Shown here: piece by piece, positions 11,460 through 24,509 of the stretch
How the letters are laid out: each line of letters starts with the position of its first letter
Numbering within the stretch: the stretch's first letter is position 1
NCBI GenBank assembly: GCA_963556695.1
Contig: CAUWAG010000020.1
Span: 5,642,001-5,706,000, forward strand
DNA length: 64,000 bases
Origin: Anthostomella pinea
Lineage: Eukaryota > Ascomycota > Sordariomycetes > Xylariales > Xylariaceae
Direction of reading: 5' to 3'
Program-made: the position numbers and the translations under genes
The notes under the pieces: model-generated
Database searches by the model: none
What the model was told of the DNA's origin: nothing
The model's input: the letters and a program-made list of their open reading frames with translations, nothing else

Positions 11460-14400
11460 CTAGATGGCAGTCGCATGTGCCAGAGGATCCGAACCTTCGG
11501 CCAACACCTCGTTAGGCGTGCAATTGCAGCTGTACTTTTGCTTGAACTCTTCCACGCTCATGTCCTTCAGAATGCTCATGGTCCTTTCAGCAGCCTTGAT
11601 TTTGGCATATCGGCCGCTGGCCGATTTAGCGTGCTCCCGAACCTCGCCATGAATCATCACACCGCAAAGGACCTGCGTGTCGGTGAACGCATTTTCCTCG
11701 TCATCCACCTCACTGATCATGAGGCGCCAGTCCCTGCAGTGGAAATGGAGAGAGAGCCTGTTGGTCAGAAACGTGACCGGGTGCTTGTTGGCAAATGTGT
11801 CGTACTGATGCATGTCTTCAAAGTAGGAGCGAATATGTCTGTTGAAGAAACCTTGCACTTGGCCATAGTCGTATTCGCTGTCAACGAAGACGGCGCCGAT
11901 ATAAGCCTCTACCACGTCCGGCAGACTCTTCGGAGGTTTCTTCTCATTGACCCAGAAGTTTCGGGCATATGCCGTACGTTCAAGGTTGGCAGATTCTGCC
12001 TCCTCTTCGGCTTTGGTGCGAGCATCTGTGATGGCAACGACGTATTCGGTGATTTCTCTCTGCAACCCACCAGTCATGGACATCATATGCTTCTGGAAAC
12101 CTAGATTTACGCAGAGACAGCCTAGGAACTGGTTGGACACCATGGCCATCTTGTGCTCCGTCAACCACTGGGGATCGGCACCAGGGAACCGATGGTAGAG
12201 GAAGTCCACGCAGACCATGTCAAGGAGAGCATCACCGAGAAACTCGAGACGCTGGTAGCTGGGGATTCGCTCGTAGATAGTGCCGTAAGATGGGTGCATG
12301 AAGGCACTGCGCAAAAGCCGAGGGTAGTTGAACTTGTATCCAAGTTGAGCTTCAATCTGCCGTGCGAGATCTTTCTGCACGGCTGTGCTTTCAGCCATCT
12401 GCCACTCCGGAATATTGTATGCCAAATAGTAATCACTCCACTTCATCATCTGATGGTGCTTGTGGTTGACGAACTTGGTCACGGCTTGAATAGCCATGTC
12501 GAAATCGTTCTGCTGGTATGTCGTCATGTACGATGCGCCAATAAGGGCTTCACAGGCATCAGCAATGGATTTGTCTGCCAAGACGTGGTCGGAGCTACCA
12601 GCGCCCTTTTTGCCCATATTGCTGGTTAGTTGTTTTCCTCTCAGTAACTCCAAACCATCTGGGTACCATAGTCGGCGATTGAAAGCTTTGGTTCGGATCG
12701 ATTCCTCGAGTTTCATCTCAAGTGCGTTATTGAAAAGGTTCTGGTTGCAAATGAGAACCATACGATCGACGTGGTATTGGAACTCATCGCTGTCGGGGAT
12801 CTGCGAAAAGAGAGCTATGGTCGTGCTCATCTTGAGGAATGAGTCTCCAAGGAACTCCAGACGTTCGTAGTTCGCTCCCATACCGTGTTGTAGGTTAACC
12901 TGTTCTTCCGCGTGCTCCTCAGTGTTTTCGCTATCCTTGGTCATTGCTTCGAGGGCTAGATCCGGCCGGATGTCTAGACCGAGAGATTTGCACGTCTCCA
13001 GAGCAATGAGGTTAGAATCTAACCGGTAAATGATGGCCGGCAGATTGTACACCATGGCAACGAAGTCTACAGGGAGCTGTTGATAGTTAGGAACACGTTT
13101 CTAAGCGTCAGGCATACAACTTACAGAGGAAAGCTTCAAAGTCGCAAAGACTAAATAGCATCTTCGTTGGACTTCATCTGCCACATCGAACTCATCCAGC
13201 AGATTCCGGCGGAGAGGTATGTACACGGCTTCCACCACGGGAAGATCATGGCGAATGGTTATCTTGGTACGACTCTTAGACCACAGGCTGACACTGAAGT
13301 TCCAGATATCATCTGGAGTTTCTTGGTGGTGGGCCTTCTTCTTGTGCTGTCCTTTCGGGAGCCCTGGCAGCTGGGGATCAGTAGGCTTGAGATCGCGGCG
13401 CCGACCAAGTGTGTAGAATTTACGAGAACCATCGTGCGGATCACGAACGAACTTGTCTTCAAAAACCTCCTCCGGCTTGTTCTCCCAGTCGATGTCATCT
13501 GGGGTGTTCTGCACCATGGAGATGCACTGCCAATCAATGATGGTATGAGGGTCAACGGTGATGCTCTCATAATCAAAGTCATGTGGATGGATGAGAGGTG
13601 CCAGAAAATAAGGCATTTTCTCTGGCTCTGACTTGTATTCTTTGCTGAATACGTCCTTGAAGACTCTCAGCGTGAACTGATTGAGTCCATCGAGCAGTTC
13701 ATCTGAGGACTTGGTGGCACGAGGCAGGGGGATGAAGTGCGCTCCGGAGGTTCGCTTATTCCCGAAGAACAAGGGAAACCCGGTCACTTGAGGTAATGGT
13801 TGTCTTGTGAGTAGTGCCATGGGTTTGGAAGACCGGTCCATAGCTTCTGGGCTCGAAAGCCTCAAGACAGTGACAAAGAGGTCTTCGGGAATTCCACGGT
13901 TCGCCCATACGTCCGGCTTGAACCGCATGGGGTACCCTGCCCGCTTTTTTGAACTGATCGCGAGGCGTGCATTCCGCATGGCAGGAAGTCTCTTGGTGAA
14001 GGTCGATTGGAAGTAGTCGTCAAGGTGCTTCTTTCTCTTTAACTTCAGACACATCTCGAATGCAGCAGAGCACTTTGCCACCTGTTTGGAAGGTGCACGC
14101 CGTCCAATAGCGCTTTTGACAGGGGCGCTATCTGGAAGGAGAACCTCGCATTCATACTCTCCCCCGATGTTCCGCATGATGTACTCGGCGCTGGAGCTGA
14201 CGTCTGCTGGGTGTGGCAAGGAGGAGACGAAGGTCGCCAGAACCACCAGGCTGATCTGATAGGTCAATTTCGCTCCGGTCGCTTTCACCACGTAGGTACG
14301 GTGCGTTTTCTCCTTGGATAGGAAATAATCGATGTCGTAGTCACTCGCAGCGACAAGACGGTCTTCCGCCAGCGTGGCACAGAACCGCCGCAGCCTGTAC

Positions 14401-16349
14401 TCGTTGTCTCTGTTTTCAAAGACCGATTGAACATGGCTGTGATTGGCGAACTCGATCATCTGGAAGAATTTCGAATTCTTTTGTCTGGCTCGACCCCTTG
14501 ATTGGATGTATTGAATCATCGTCTTGCAGAGATCAAACCGGATGATCATATTACAGTCGGGAATGTCAATCCCTTCTTCACCGATGCTTGTCGCGAATAT
14601 GATGTTCAAGTCCCCGTGTCGAAATTGATGCATAGTCAGGACCTGCTCTTTCATGGACATGCCCATGTCTCCGCTGACACTGCTCGCAGCACCTATCTGC
14701 AATTAGTCAGCCGGTGTTCCTGTAAGACGGGAGCGGAATCACCCACAAGCATGCCTGACCTCAACCCGAAGATACCAAGAGTACGCTGCTTGAAAAGGTC
14801 AGTGAGCAGTCTGACCGGAAGCCGCTGCTCCACGAAAACAATGCATTTGTCTGTGTCGGGGTCGAAGTTCTTTTCCAGCGTTCGGATGAGCGATGCGACC
14901 TTGTCAGACACATGGAAAGCATGGTTCTCGACGTCGACGAATTGGTGGTCCAGCACAAGCTGGTATGCTTCTCGAACTGCTGATCGTTCAGCATCGAGTT
15001 CGGACATGGGACGGAGCGATTTGGTGTAGTTGAAGTCGCGTTCTGTCCTGGCCTCGATCTTCAGAGCCTCTTCGTATGTCAGGCATAGCTGCCATACCCG
15101 GTCTGCACACCAGCGACCTAGCTCAGTCGTGCACTCCTTCGCGTACGTGAACATACGCGCAAATGCCTCATTATGTCCGACGAGTCCGTATAGCTTCTTC
15201 CAGAGCAATGTCTCGAAAGGCGTCGTCATCTTGGAATACTCAATCATGTCTTCCTTTGGCTTATTGATCGAGGACTTCTCATACACAGTTGTGTCATCCA
15301 CAGTTGCTATCTCGCAGTGGAGAAGCCCCTCCAGCTGTGCAGCGGCGGTGGTGACGTCGGTTTTGGCATCGACAGGCGATGCCGTCATGCCTAGGATGCG
15401 AGGTCGTCTTCCGTCTCTTGTCTCCAGGGCAGCGTAGAAATCCTTGACGATCCGTGCGTACGGATGGTTTTTCTTTGCGTGGTGCGCCTCGTCGAATATC
15501 AAGAGATTGATTTGCTCCATCTTGACGAAAGCATGGTGCAAACAGTGGTATAGGATCTCTGGAGTGCAGACTATCACCATCTTTTTTTCAAACTGTTGAT
15601 TCCATAGCTCTGGTGTGAGGGTAGATGTGCCCGAAGCTCCAGTGAATTTCTCAACGGGATGGTCGAGGTTCGCTTTGAGAACCTCATACTGTTGAAATAC
15701 CAAGGCCACCTTGTCGACCTGTGGGCAGTGTTAAACGATCTGTATATATAGCAGTTCTGCTGATTACATACCAAGAAAAAAGACATTCGCGGTGGTTGAC
15801 CCGCATCCCGGTCTTCCAGCTCCTGTGCTATGGTATGGCGTAGGAGCAGTGCGGCGATAAGTGTCTTTCCGGTTCCTGTGTGATTATTAGTCAGTACTCG
15901 TTTAGTAGGCTACGCTGATAGTGAGGCTGACCAGTATCCAGAACAGCAATGATGTTCTTGCTCTTGGCCCTCTCGAAGAGCTCAGTCTGATACTCTCTTG
16001 GGCTCGCAATGATCTTCTCGCGTTCTGCTTCGCGCACAAGCCAAGCCGCGGACTTGGACTCGTCTCTGATGGCTGAGTTGGAAAGGGGGCCGTAGACCTG
16101 CCGCCTTTGGTCTCTCTGCCAATCATCGAAACGCGCATTATCGAAGATCCTCCGGGCTGTCAGTGCTTTCGCCTTTGGGGGCTTCTCCGGCAAGGAGAAG
16201 ACCGACTCGGCATGAGAAGAGGTATCGTCATCATCGCCGTCTCCTGGTGGGGTAGTGTCTTGCAAGGCCGGCGCTGGATGGTGTGGAGTGTCTGGAGTGC
16301 CCGTCTCACCCAGCAACTCAGACACCTGATTTATCGCCGTCGAAGACAT
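11460..16349 (-). CDS. dcl1: Dicer-like protein 1 (RNA helicase / RNase III)
   Basis: Five exons on the minus strand: 16349-15932, 15875-15772, 15718-14747, 14696-13125 and 13076-11460. They splice in frame to 1560 residues, the usual size of fungal DCL1. Dicers cut long double-stranded RNA into small RNAs for silencing. Visible domains, in order: DExD helicase with Walker A DTGTGKT (about 138-144) and DEAH at 250-253; helicase C with QSRGRARQ near 563; the Dicer dimerisation region; a weak PAZ-like region; RNase IIIa ([10 protein letters not shown] near 1095, DACEALIGA near 1195); RNase IIIb ([12 protein letters not shown] near 1300, VVEAYIGAV near 1410); and a C-terminal dsRNA-binding domain (about 1460-1530). 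The phrases [14 protein letters not shown] and [14 protein letters not shown] are typical of DCL1 rather than DCL2. Both RNase III sites keep their acidic residues, so the enzyme looks functional. The donor of the third intron has a GTGGGT/GTGATT choice; only the first keeps the frame. In Neurospora, dcl-1 acts in meiotic silencing and, redundantly with dcl-2, in quelling. Confidence 0.93.
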
Positions 16350-17651
16350 GGCTTCGTTTTCGACTGCGGGCGAATTCGTGCTGTGATTCTCTCAAAGGCG
16401 TCTCCACAAGAGTGCCTAATGAGATGGCATGTATGTGCTCAAAGGGAAAGGATTGGGGATGGCAGGACGCCGGAGTGTGACCTGTGTGTGGGTTTGGTCA
16501 CATATATGAAGAGGTGCGAAGAGAGAGCTGGAGAGAGTTGCAGGCAAACGAAACGGCAGCTGCGAAAATGAAGAACCCGCTGCTTGAGACGGATCATGAA
16601 CGAATGCGTGGTATACGCACAAGGAAGGAACCGAGTGCAAAGGCAGCCGACCTCCAATTGCTGTCAGATAAGTGGAATATGCTCTCTCTGTGTGGATGGC
16701 CAACTTGTGATCATGTTGGCAGAAGACGGCAAACGGATGGAGGTAAAATCAAACAAAAGGGAAGGGGCGATTGATGTTTCCCCTTTCTCCCTGAGGCACA
16801 TACCTTACCACAGCAACACCCAACCGACCTGTAAGTGTTTTCAGTGTTCAGACGTCTCTGCGAATGTTGCCACGGGTATCCGCATACACCACCGGGCTGC
16901 CACGCTGGCCGAGTGAGGGCATTGTGAGTCTGTGGCAGACGAGTGATGCTACACTGTCCCTCTGCACACTGCTACGCGAAAGGCATTCATTTTCGTGCAT
17001 CGCGAAGAACAGATGGCATATATCTCCAAACAAGGTCGTAGATACATATTCGACCCATAAATCTGATCTCAATGAAAAAGGAGCGCGAGCAGATGTTGCA
17101 AGCCAGCATGTGTGAGAAAAGAAGTGAGGTCGCAGGCAGGTGGGCCTCAGGTACTGTTGTGGATCCAGTGCATGGACCCATACGGAGTATTCTGGTAACC
17201 CCACCAGACATGTTGGAGGTTACCTGATGAAGGCTGCGTGGCAACCCTTTGTTGCCCCAGGTACCTCACCACTGTAATTTAGGTATTTAGATACATCTCG
17301 GATGGAATCCTTTCCATCCGACCTTTTAATCAAACACCACCCAGACCACTGATAGATTACAACAAGACTTGTGATTTGTCAGCATCTGGGAAAGCTACCA
17401 AAAGGCACACTGTGAGCTTGGTGTTTGCATATATGAGAATATACATTTAAGCAGCTATAGTGGGGTAAGTGGGAGTCAGGTGTCACCTCCATCCAACCTC
17501 CGACTTCCCCTCAGAAATGAAGAAGCAGAGAGCCGGCATCATTCCAGTCGCGTCTTCATTTTCACCCAGATACCCCCTTCCCTTCTCTTGTTTCACACCC
17601 GGCACTGTCAATATTCCATCATTTCGCAACCTCTGATCGTGCTTTGTCAGG
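16350..17651. other. divergent promoter region of dcl1 and TAP42 genes
   Basis: The 1.3 kb lie between two genes transcribed away from each other, so both promoters must be here. A 248-bp dispersed repeat (17157-17404) occupies the part nearest the TAP42 start. No protein-coding frame is convincing. Confidence 0.55.
17157..17404 (+). repeat. 248-bp dispersed repeat, copy 1
   Basis: This segment recurs in opposite orientation at 62034-62281 with the same length and about seven differences by hand alignment. It contains the short palindrome GGATGGAATCCTTTCCATCC. It has no coding capacity. It ends about 250 bp before the TAP42 start codon and begins about 800 bp upstream of the dcl1 start. It probably derives from the element at 61.6-62.3 kb, whose terminal repeats are missing here. 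Confidence 0.85.
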
Positions 17652-18740
17652 ATGGCGGAAAAACCCCGGACACTCAAGTCTGTTTTCCAGGCCGCCGAAC
17701 AGAGACGCTTGGCATTGGAGGGAAACTATGAAACCACCTCGCCCTCCTACGTGGCGAATCTTGCAGAGGCCCTCAAGCTATACCACGAGTGCACGCAGCT
17801 CGTCTACACCATATCCCTGTTCAGTCCCAATGAGTCGCTCGAGGATATATCTACGTCAGACATGCCATATCTTCTGTTGAATTACCGGATAGCAGAGCTA
17901 CTGCAGAAAATCTCAACCCCTTCAACCGCAGAGAGAAAGGATGCCTTGGCCACGACCCGGGAAGCCTATGAGAAGTTCTTGCATCTACTGGACGGCTATT
18001 CGATCTTCTCGGCCTCGGACAAGAAGTTATTTGCTGAGTACAACGATGACCCCAACGCATTCTCGACCATCTCAACCACAGATCCCGCTGCTCGGAGAAA
18101 CGCGAAGATTGCGAACTTCAAGATGGAGAAGGAGATGAAGCAGAGACTCGAGCACATGCAAAACTCACCACTTCATCTGGACGGCGGCGGAGACGAAGAA
18201 GCAGTCCGAGAGCTATACCTGGCCAACATTGCCTTCTGCGTACACCACACGTTCCAAGGCCTCGAGGGCATCAGCCGGGAGATGGAGATTCTAGCTCAGG
18301 CTCCAGTACCGCTCATGTTCCCGACGTCCACGGTTGAGGAAGATGAGCGACGAAGAAGAAATGCAGAGACCAACGATGGCTATTCGGAACGACTTGATCG
18401 ACCTCTGAGAAGGTTGCAGTCAGCCTTCGATGGTCCGATACTCAGCAAGGAGGGAAAGCCGTTGAGACCGTTTACCCTCACCTCAAACAGGCAAGAGATA
18501 CAGCAGGGCGTCTTCCGGCCCGGTCACAATCTGCCGACCATGAGTATTGACGAGTATCTGGAGGAGGAACGTCGGCAAGGGAATATCATAGAGGGTGGAG
18601 GAGAGGCGAGCGGAAGGCAGCCCGAGCCCGACGAGGATAACATCGACAAGGCTGATGCGGAGACGATGAAGGCTCGTGAGTGGGATCAATACACAGAGGC
18701 CAATCCCAAGGGAAGCGGGAACACGATCAACAGAGGATAG
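17652..18740 (+). CDS. TAP42: TAP42-like regulator of type 2A phosphatases
   Basis: Single exon, 362 residues. TAP42/IGBP1 (alpha4) proteins bind the catalytic subunit of PP2A-type phosphatases and link them to TOR nutrient signalling in the cytoplasm. The N-terminal three quarters are helical, as expected (residues 1-250, including LYHECTQLVYTISLFSPNES and LYLANIAFCVHHTFQGLEGI). The C-terminal part holds the hallmark of the family: RPLRPFTLTSNRQEIQQGVF-type sequence (about 275-297), then MSIDEYLEEERRQGNIIEGG and a final acidic tail with AREWDQYTEANPKGSGN. Length and order match the fungal family. The start codon is the first ATG after a CT-rich leader. The gene lies divergent to dcl1 and 381 bp upstream of CDC73 on the same strand. 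Confidence 0.93.
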   Translation: MAEKPRTLKSVFQAAEQRRLALEGNYETTSPSYVANLAEALKLYHECTQLVYTISLFSPNESLEDISTSDMPYLLLNYRIAELLQKISTPSTAERKDALATTREAYEKFLHLLDGYSIFSASDKKLFAEYNDDPNAFSTISTTDPAARRNAKIANFKMEKEMKQRLEHMQNSPLHLDGGGDEEAVRELYLANIAFCVHHTFQGLEGISREMEILAQAPVPLMFPTSTVEEDERRRRNAETNDGYSERLDRPLRRLQSAFDGPILSKEGKPLRPFTLTSNRQEIQQGVFRPGHNLPTMSIDEYLEEERRQGNIIEGGGEASGRQPEPDEDNIDKADAETMKAREWDQYTEANPKGSGNTINRG

Positions 18741-19121
18741 AGTCACGAGCCAGGGGTCCATCGGTAATGGAATGACTGCAACGAATGAAGAGTTCAATAC
18801 CCATTAAATCAATGTAATTCATTATGTCCAGAATCATTGGAAACGCGTATCACCGCGTCCAACTCGCGTCAAGAAGCAGTGGAATGTGCAACCTGGCATG
18901 ATGCATAGACCCTTTAGATGCATACCTCCAGGCTCCCACGTCGAGCCCGACCCACCTTTCTCCAGTCGAGTGTATGTCTGGATCCATCTTTCTCCAGCCT
19001 TGCCGACTTCGTTCCTCAAGGCTGCCTTCTTTCATCTCCCTTCTTTTGCGACAGCTGGTTCTTGCCATCGATCCCTCTCCCTTGCAACCCGCCCTCAGTC
19101 TTGCGCGCGCGCGCATTCACC
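18741..19121. other. intergenic region with CDC73 promoter
   Basis: Short spacer between two genes on the same strand. The right half is CT-rich and ends in a (CG)n run just before the CDC73 start codon. The frame remains open upstream of the ATG, but the composition there is not protein-like. Confidence 0.5.
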
Positions 19122-20429
19122 ATGGCTTCAGTTGACCAGGATCCGCTTCTGTTGCTCCGGCAGTCAATCGCGTCTGGCAGTCCCATCTTCCCAACCGCGT
19201 CTGCTGAACCCTCCGCTCCCGAAGTCCGCCTGGCGCAAGCAACACACCTCACCTTCACGACACCTACCCGGATATCGATCCCGATCGACACCGCGACGCG
19301 CTTCGTATCGGAAAACACCCCCGTCGATCTGCGCAGTATCTACTTCGCCTGGCTCAATCGCGAGGTCGCCATTCCCGAGTACAACACTTTCGCATCGCAG
19401 TTGAACGATGAGCTGGGAACGAGAGGTCCAGTCCGAGGGTTCGCCTTCTACCAGCGGCTTGACCTCATTACATGGCTCGAGGGAGCCAGTGAGGAGAGCG
19501 ACTACATCAAGCCACTAGCTGGAGACAAGGATGGATCAACCTCGACTGCAGCTGCGGCTCTGGCCTCCAAGGGCGCCGCTGCTCCAGCGATTGGTACGAC
19601 CTTAGGGAGGTCTGGAAAGGGAACTTTGGATCCCAGACTAGCAGTCATCTACAACAGCGAGCGGAAGATGGGTGACCGGAACAGTGTGCTGAGAGGTATC
19701 AAGTCGACGGTATGTTTTATTTTGCCCTTGTTTGTGATCGAATGCATGCTCAATGTCGCTTAGGACTTTACACACGTCCGCAAGCTTGCGGCCCTTTTCA
19801 TGGCGAAGAAACCATCACAACCTTCGTCCTCGAACATCTCCAGCAATCCTGCTCTAGCAACACACCAAAAGCCTAAGCGGCCCGACCCCATCATCCTACT
19901 CTCGCCGTCCGCGTCTTCGTTACTACGAATGTCGAATATCAAGTCCTTCCTCGAGAGCGGTCAATATGTGCCGCCCGATTCTCTTGCTGCTAGCTCCAGT
20001 ACGAGCGCGAGCATGCTACATATCAACCGTTTGATGAAGGACATCGACCCTAACCGACCGATGCGATTTATCCTCGTGGAAGGGCCTGAGCAGTTCAAGC
20101 CTGAGTACTGGAGTCGTGTGGTTGCCGTTTTCACCACCGGCCAGAGCTGGCAATTCAAGAACTACAAATGGAGCAATCCGATGGACCTGTGGCGCCATGT
20201 ACCGGGCATCTTTGTGGGCTGGCGTGGCGAGCAGCCCCCTGAAAGCGTCAGAGGCTGGGGCCACAGGGTGATGAACGTTGGTGTGGACAGGTGGAAGGAC
20301 ACAGGAGCCACGGGGATGGACTCGAGTCGGTGGAGAGATCGGGAGGCTGTGGAGGGTATCTGGAAGGCGATCGAGGGCAACATGCGAAGCAAGGGCTGGA
20401 AACGTGACCGGGCTCCAGCCTTGATATGA
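19122..20429 (+). CDS. CDC73: CDC73 / parafibromin, subunit of the PAF1 complex
   Basis: Two exons, 19122-19709 and 19764-20429, separated by a 54-bp intron, encode 417 residues. Cdc73 is a nuclear subunit of the PAF1 complex, which travels with RNA polymerase II and supports histone modification and elongation. The N terminus (MASVDQDPLLLLRQSI) and the segment STDFTHVRKLAALFM spanning the intron are typical of the family. The C-terminal Ras-like CDC73 domain covers about residues 220-417, with RFILVEGPEQFKPEYW, VVAVFTTGQSWQFKNYKW and GIFVGWRGEQPPESVRGWG. Length is close to that of yeast Cdc73. I placed the start at 19122, since the frame upstream reads as unstructured leader and homologues begin near this Met. 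Confidence 0.93.
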
Positions 20430-23400
20430 AAAGGCCTCGCATTGTGGAATGCGACGCAGTATGACTGCGAGGTATTGAGTCGGCTTTCGGGACCATGTGA
20501 CTCTGGGCCCTTTCGATACCAAACGCGCTTCGGGCCCCGAGAGGTACCGTACCAGCTTACGGGATATCTGGCGGGTGCCAGACCGCATTTCTCACCGTCA
20601 GACTGGATCCCAATCTACCCGGGGAACTTGTACAATACTGTCGGGAAAGCACGGTCTGATTTGAGGGAAGCCAAGAAGGAATTGGTTGAGACAGATCAAG
20701 CGAGTCCAATTCGGACAGCCCTGGCGAGAGGGCTACATATTGGGCACCCGCCGCCTTTAGCTACCAAGAGGCAGGCAGTATAATCACACCGCCACCGTAG
20801 CCTACCTACCTACCCATAGATCGGCAGCGCAATAGGGGAAAGATCTCACGATTAATGAAAGCTGCCCGCCACTCCCTCGCTTCTGTGCAACCACACCCAC
20901 CGTTCCCGATTCTGCATTTGATTAGAGAGATACATACTGGGCATCACCAACAGGATCTGCCATACCCTCCACCGCAGCCGATTGGCCGCACCGGTACGAC
21001 GTGCGGCAATTCAACGTCAACCCACGTGCGGCCACACGTGCTGGCACGTTTCCTCGCCACGCCTGACAGACACGTGTTTGTTGGGCGGAGCCGAGCTCCT
21101 CCCTCGTGGCCTTGCATTGCATGCATCAGATGAATGCCGTGTGCTTGTGTAATACTACTAAAGAGGTATCCTGCCTGTCGTTCTGTGTGTGGCACTACAT
21201 ACATACGTCGTAGCGGTAGGTAGGTAGTCGCCACGCCCAATCAATCAGGGGGGGGGAGCACCGCAGCTTGATGATCAACGAACTCGACTCGACCCCTCCT
21301 TGCCTTACCATTGCAGCGGGACGCTGACGGGAGCTTTTTCTGCTGTTCTGCTCTTGGACTGGATCGGCTGGGGCGTGGGTCTAGGTACATGCTGTGAGGA
21401 TGATCTGTCTACCTACACACCTGTAGGTTACTCCATTGCTACGGTGCGTGGCACGACACGAGGGGATCAGCGACGAGTCTACGGATGGGATGGGATGGGA
21501 TGGGATGAGTCAGCTCGCATGAGGTTGTATTGCGGTACCGGCAGGTAATATATGCCATGCTCACTGTCAGCTGTGCAAAGTAGCTCGAGCGGATGCATGT
21601 GCGTACAGTATCATTCCATCAAGTTACCTTACATACCCTACCTCTCTTACCGGTACTCGTAACTTGCAGTCCGTACAACACCAACCTCACCAGATGCCCA
21701 GACTACATGGACAGATAGAATCGAACCGAGGGCTCGCTCAGGTCCTCGCCAAGAATCTTGATATGCACACGCATGCATGTAAGGCTCACTTACATTTCGT
21801 CCTTCTTTTCCGAAAGTCCATTTAACTTTTTATTTCTCTCACTCCCTTCCCCCTAGTTGTCGGCCTTTTCAGCAATACCACTTTGTCCACACATAACTAT
21901 ATCTACACCGGCTCAACAGACAGGCATCTGTACATGTATCATATATGGGTATGTGCAGTCCACACATACTACCTAGATACCCACCAGTCCCAGCTGAGCC
22001 GCAGCAAGTGAGGAGAATAAGAAAGCCCGAAGCGAGAAAAACGTGGCGAGTATCATCAGCAGCTGCATGAAAGGTACATCAGCACAGCACCACTGCAGGA
22101 CTGCGGGACTTGCATAATCATACGCAGACCGACATGCCGCATATTACAGATTTCGAACCTGGAAAGAGATCGACACAGGCCGCGGAGTGAAGTGGTACTG
22201 AGGTGGATGCTGCTTTTGGTGCTTTGCTTACCACCGGCAAACGAGATGTCGAGCTCATGGCAATATCTGCACTCTTGAATGTTGTATGTCGTCTTTTTCC
22301 CGCCTTCTGTCGAGCAGGTGTTCGCCTCATTCTTTCGGTGTGGAATATTTGCGTAGGTATGTAGTCACCTTGGTGTCAAACGCGGCGTAACAACATCGAA
22401 GCAGTGTGAGACTTGCCTCATGCATGTATTATTGCCTATGACGACTCTAGGTTTCCATGCTACCCAGGGGGCGGGAAACATCATCCGACCTTTTGCCACT
22501 GGCACGTTGTTCAACGCCCACGTCGCCGGCTTGGCGTCGTCGTTTGATGTGCATACATTCGTTACATGGCTGCGCTCTAAGCTAGGGAGGAGGTAGGTAA
22601 CAAGGTGTATATCCAAGGCCAAAGTAGTGCATCTGCTGTAGTTCTTTGGTTTGAATGTGGGCAATTTCTCTGCAGTAATTTGAAAAGGCCGCATAACTGC
22701 CCCTGTATAGGAAATGTTGCGAGGCAACCTAACGGACCAAGACGCCAAGATATATGAGCCACCAGCTGTATGCACGAGGCCGGTACAAACAGCACAGGTA
22801 TGCCGTAAGATGAGGCAGGTGAGTATGTAACTTTAGTCATGTATGTGGCAGCTCACACAGTATCGAATCGAAATCTGAAGGGCTTACTGACCGACAGAAC
22901 GGTGAGGAGTACGTAACAGGCATGGCATGACAGCTTGTTCTAAGTGCTTCGACTTGGAACCGGATTATCCGATAACCCATACCTACACGGAATCATCGGT
23001 TGCCAGATGCATAGCTACTTACTCATAAATCCACCGTACCTAGTTGGTCATCAGTGAGTCAGTTTACCGTCAGCTTCATAGAGACTTATACTCAGTTCGA
23101 TGCCTCTGCCCACACTCACACCACGAAGATAGAACATACTGAACTCCTAATGACGATGTGAAAACGAAATACATGAATCAAGTAGACATTATCAAGAAAG
23201 AAAACCCCATACATAAAGAAAGCCTATCCGGCCAGCCCGTTCTCGTCACATACATAATATAAATGTAGGTAGGTTCATGTCGTCCGTCGTCCGTCTACCG
23301 GCATACAATACCCGACCGGCAGTCGGCAGCCATAGCCATTCTATCTAGCCCGGGCACAAGCTGCTGCATATACATGCATCATCCTTTCTTCATCCCATCA

Positions 23401-23605
23401 TATCGTGTTTCATTCCCGTCTGTCATTACCAAGACCAGGACAAACCAATACCAGGCAGCCCAGTCAACATGCCTTATGCCTAACTCCCGTGGTATGCAGG
23501 ATGCTCCTCCCTGCTAGGGAGGGCCACCCCATGACCTGGGCTCCGCGAGGGCTCATGTCTCCAGGTTTGTTCGAAGGACTGATGAGATTCGAGAGGCAGA
23601 GCCTT
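20430..23605. other. gene-free interval
   Basis: No gene is supported in these 3.2 kb. Frames are short and without motifs. There are GGTAGG/CCTACC clusters near 20800 and 21220, a G9 run near 21250 and three tandem GGGAT units near 21487. The two ends should contain the 3' UTRs of CDC73 and of the convergent GPI-protein gene. Confidence 0.5.
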
Positions 23606-24509
23606 TTACAACCCAACAACCCCCAAAGTCAAAGCCCCCAAAACCCCCCAAACCCCAGCAGCGGCACCTCCCGGTGCGCCAGCGACCTGCACGGCAGACG
23701 GCGCGGAGCTAGGCCCGTTGACCAGGGCGACGTACGTGCTAGAGGAGCCGGGGGCACCCGGGGCGGCACCGCTGACGCTCGGAGCGGCAGGAGCGGGGGC
23801 GAGTGCCTCGACAGGCGGCGCGGCGGCGGGCAGGGCAGGGGACTCGGCAGCGGGAGTCTGGGCAGCGGGGGACTCGGCGGCTGGAGTCTCGGCTGAGGGG
23901 CAGAGGGAGGAGGTTACGGTTGGGAGGGCCTGGGGTGGTGGTCGCGTATTAGTTGGCTGACTTCTTATCGTGTCGAGCTGGACAGGAGGGTGGGAATAGG
24001 AATGGGAGTAGAAGTAGGAGGAGTTATGAGAGGGAGTGATAGCCGGGAAAGGGGAGGGGGTAGGAAGAGGAGGTGGAGGACAGGGCGGGAGTCCGTAAAG
24101 CACGACAAGACCCTTCTAGAAGGGAAGACACAACAAAACATACAGTAGTAACAGTGCAAGGGCAGTTCGTAACCGTAACGACCTCACCAGCTGAGGCCGG
24201 GTACTCGCAGCCGTTGAACGTGAGCGTGGTGGGCGTGGCGCACAGCGTGGTCAGCGCATTAACAACAATAGTCGTGGTGACGGTGGTGTTGAAGAAGCTG
24301 TAGACAGGCGCGGGCGCGACGACGGTGGCGTTGACGGTGGTGCTGGGGATGGACGACGTCACGGACGCTGGGTCCACAGTCGTGGTGCTGCTCGGTCCAG
24401 ACGTGGTAATGGTCGACCCGGGGACCGTTGTGATGCTGCTGCTCTGGGCCAGGGCGCCCGAGGCGGCGGCGGCGAGGAGGCCGATGAGGGCGGCGTTGTT
24501 GGAGTACAT
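23606..24509 (-). CDS. secreted GPI-anchored cell-wall protein, Ser/Thr- and Ala/Pro-rich
   Basis: Two exons, 24509-24144 and 23929-23606, joined in frame across a 214-bp intron with a CTAATAC branch site, give 229 residues. A signal peptide is clear (MYSNNAALIGLLAAAASGALA, cut near residue 22). Next come a Ser/Thr-rich segment with N-glycosylation sequons (NAT, NTT) and a Cys-containing core NGCEYPASAGEVVTVTNCPC. This core resembles the VTDCPCT motif of many Pezizomycotina wall proteins. A spacer of Ala/Pro/Glu repeats (AAESPAAQTPAAESPA) follows. The protein ends in a small-residue stretch plus a hydrophobic tail (GVWGVLGALTLGVVGL), a GPI attachment signal. Its role is likely structural, at the wall or plasma membrane. 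The acceptor could shift slightly, but only the one used keeps phase 0. Confidence 0.8.

Noticed and set aside
11391..12104. 237-codon plus-strand frame over the dcl1 3' end
   Set aside because: It is antisense to the conserved RNase IIIb and dsRNA-binding coding region and shows no motif of its own.
11460..16349. Assignment of the Dicer gene to DCL2
   Set aside because: Helicase phrases, the length of 1560 residues and a C-terminal dsRNA-binding domain fit DCL1 better.
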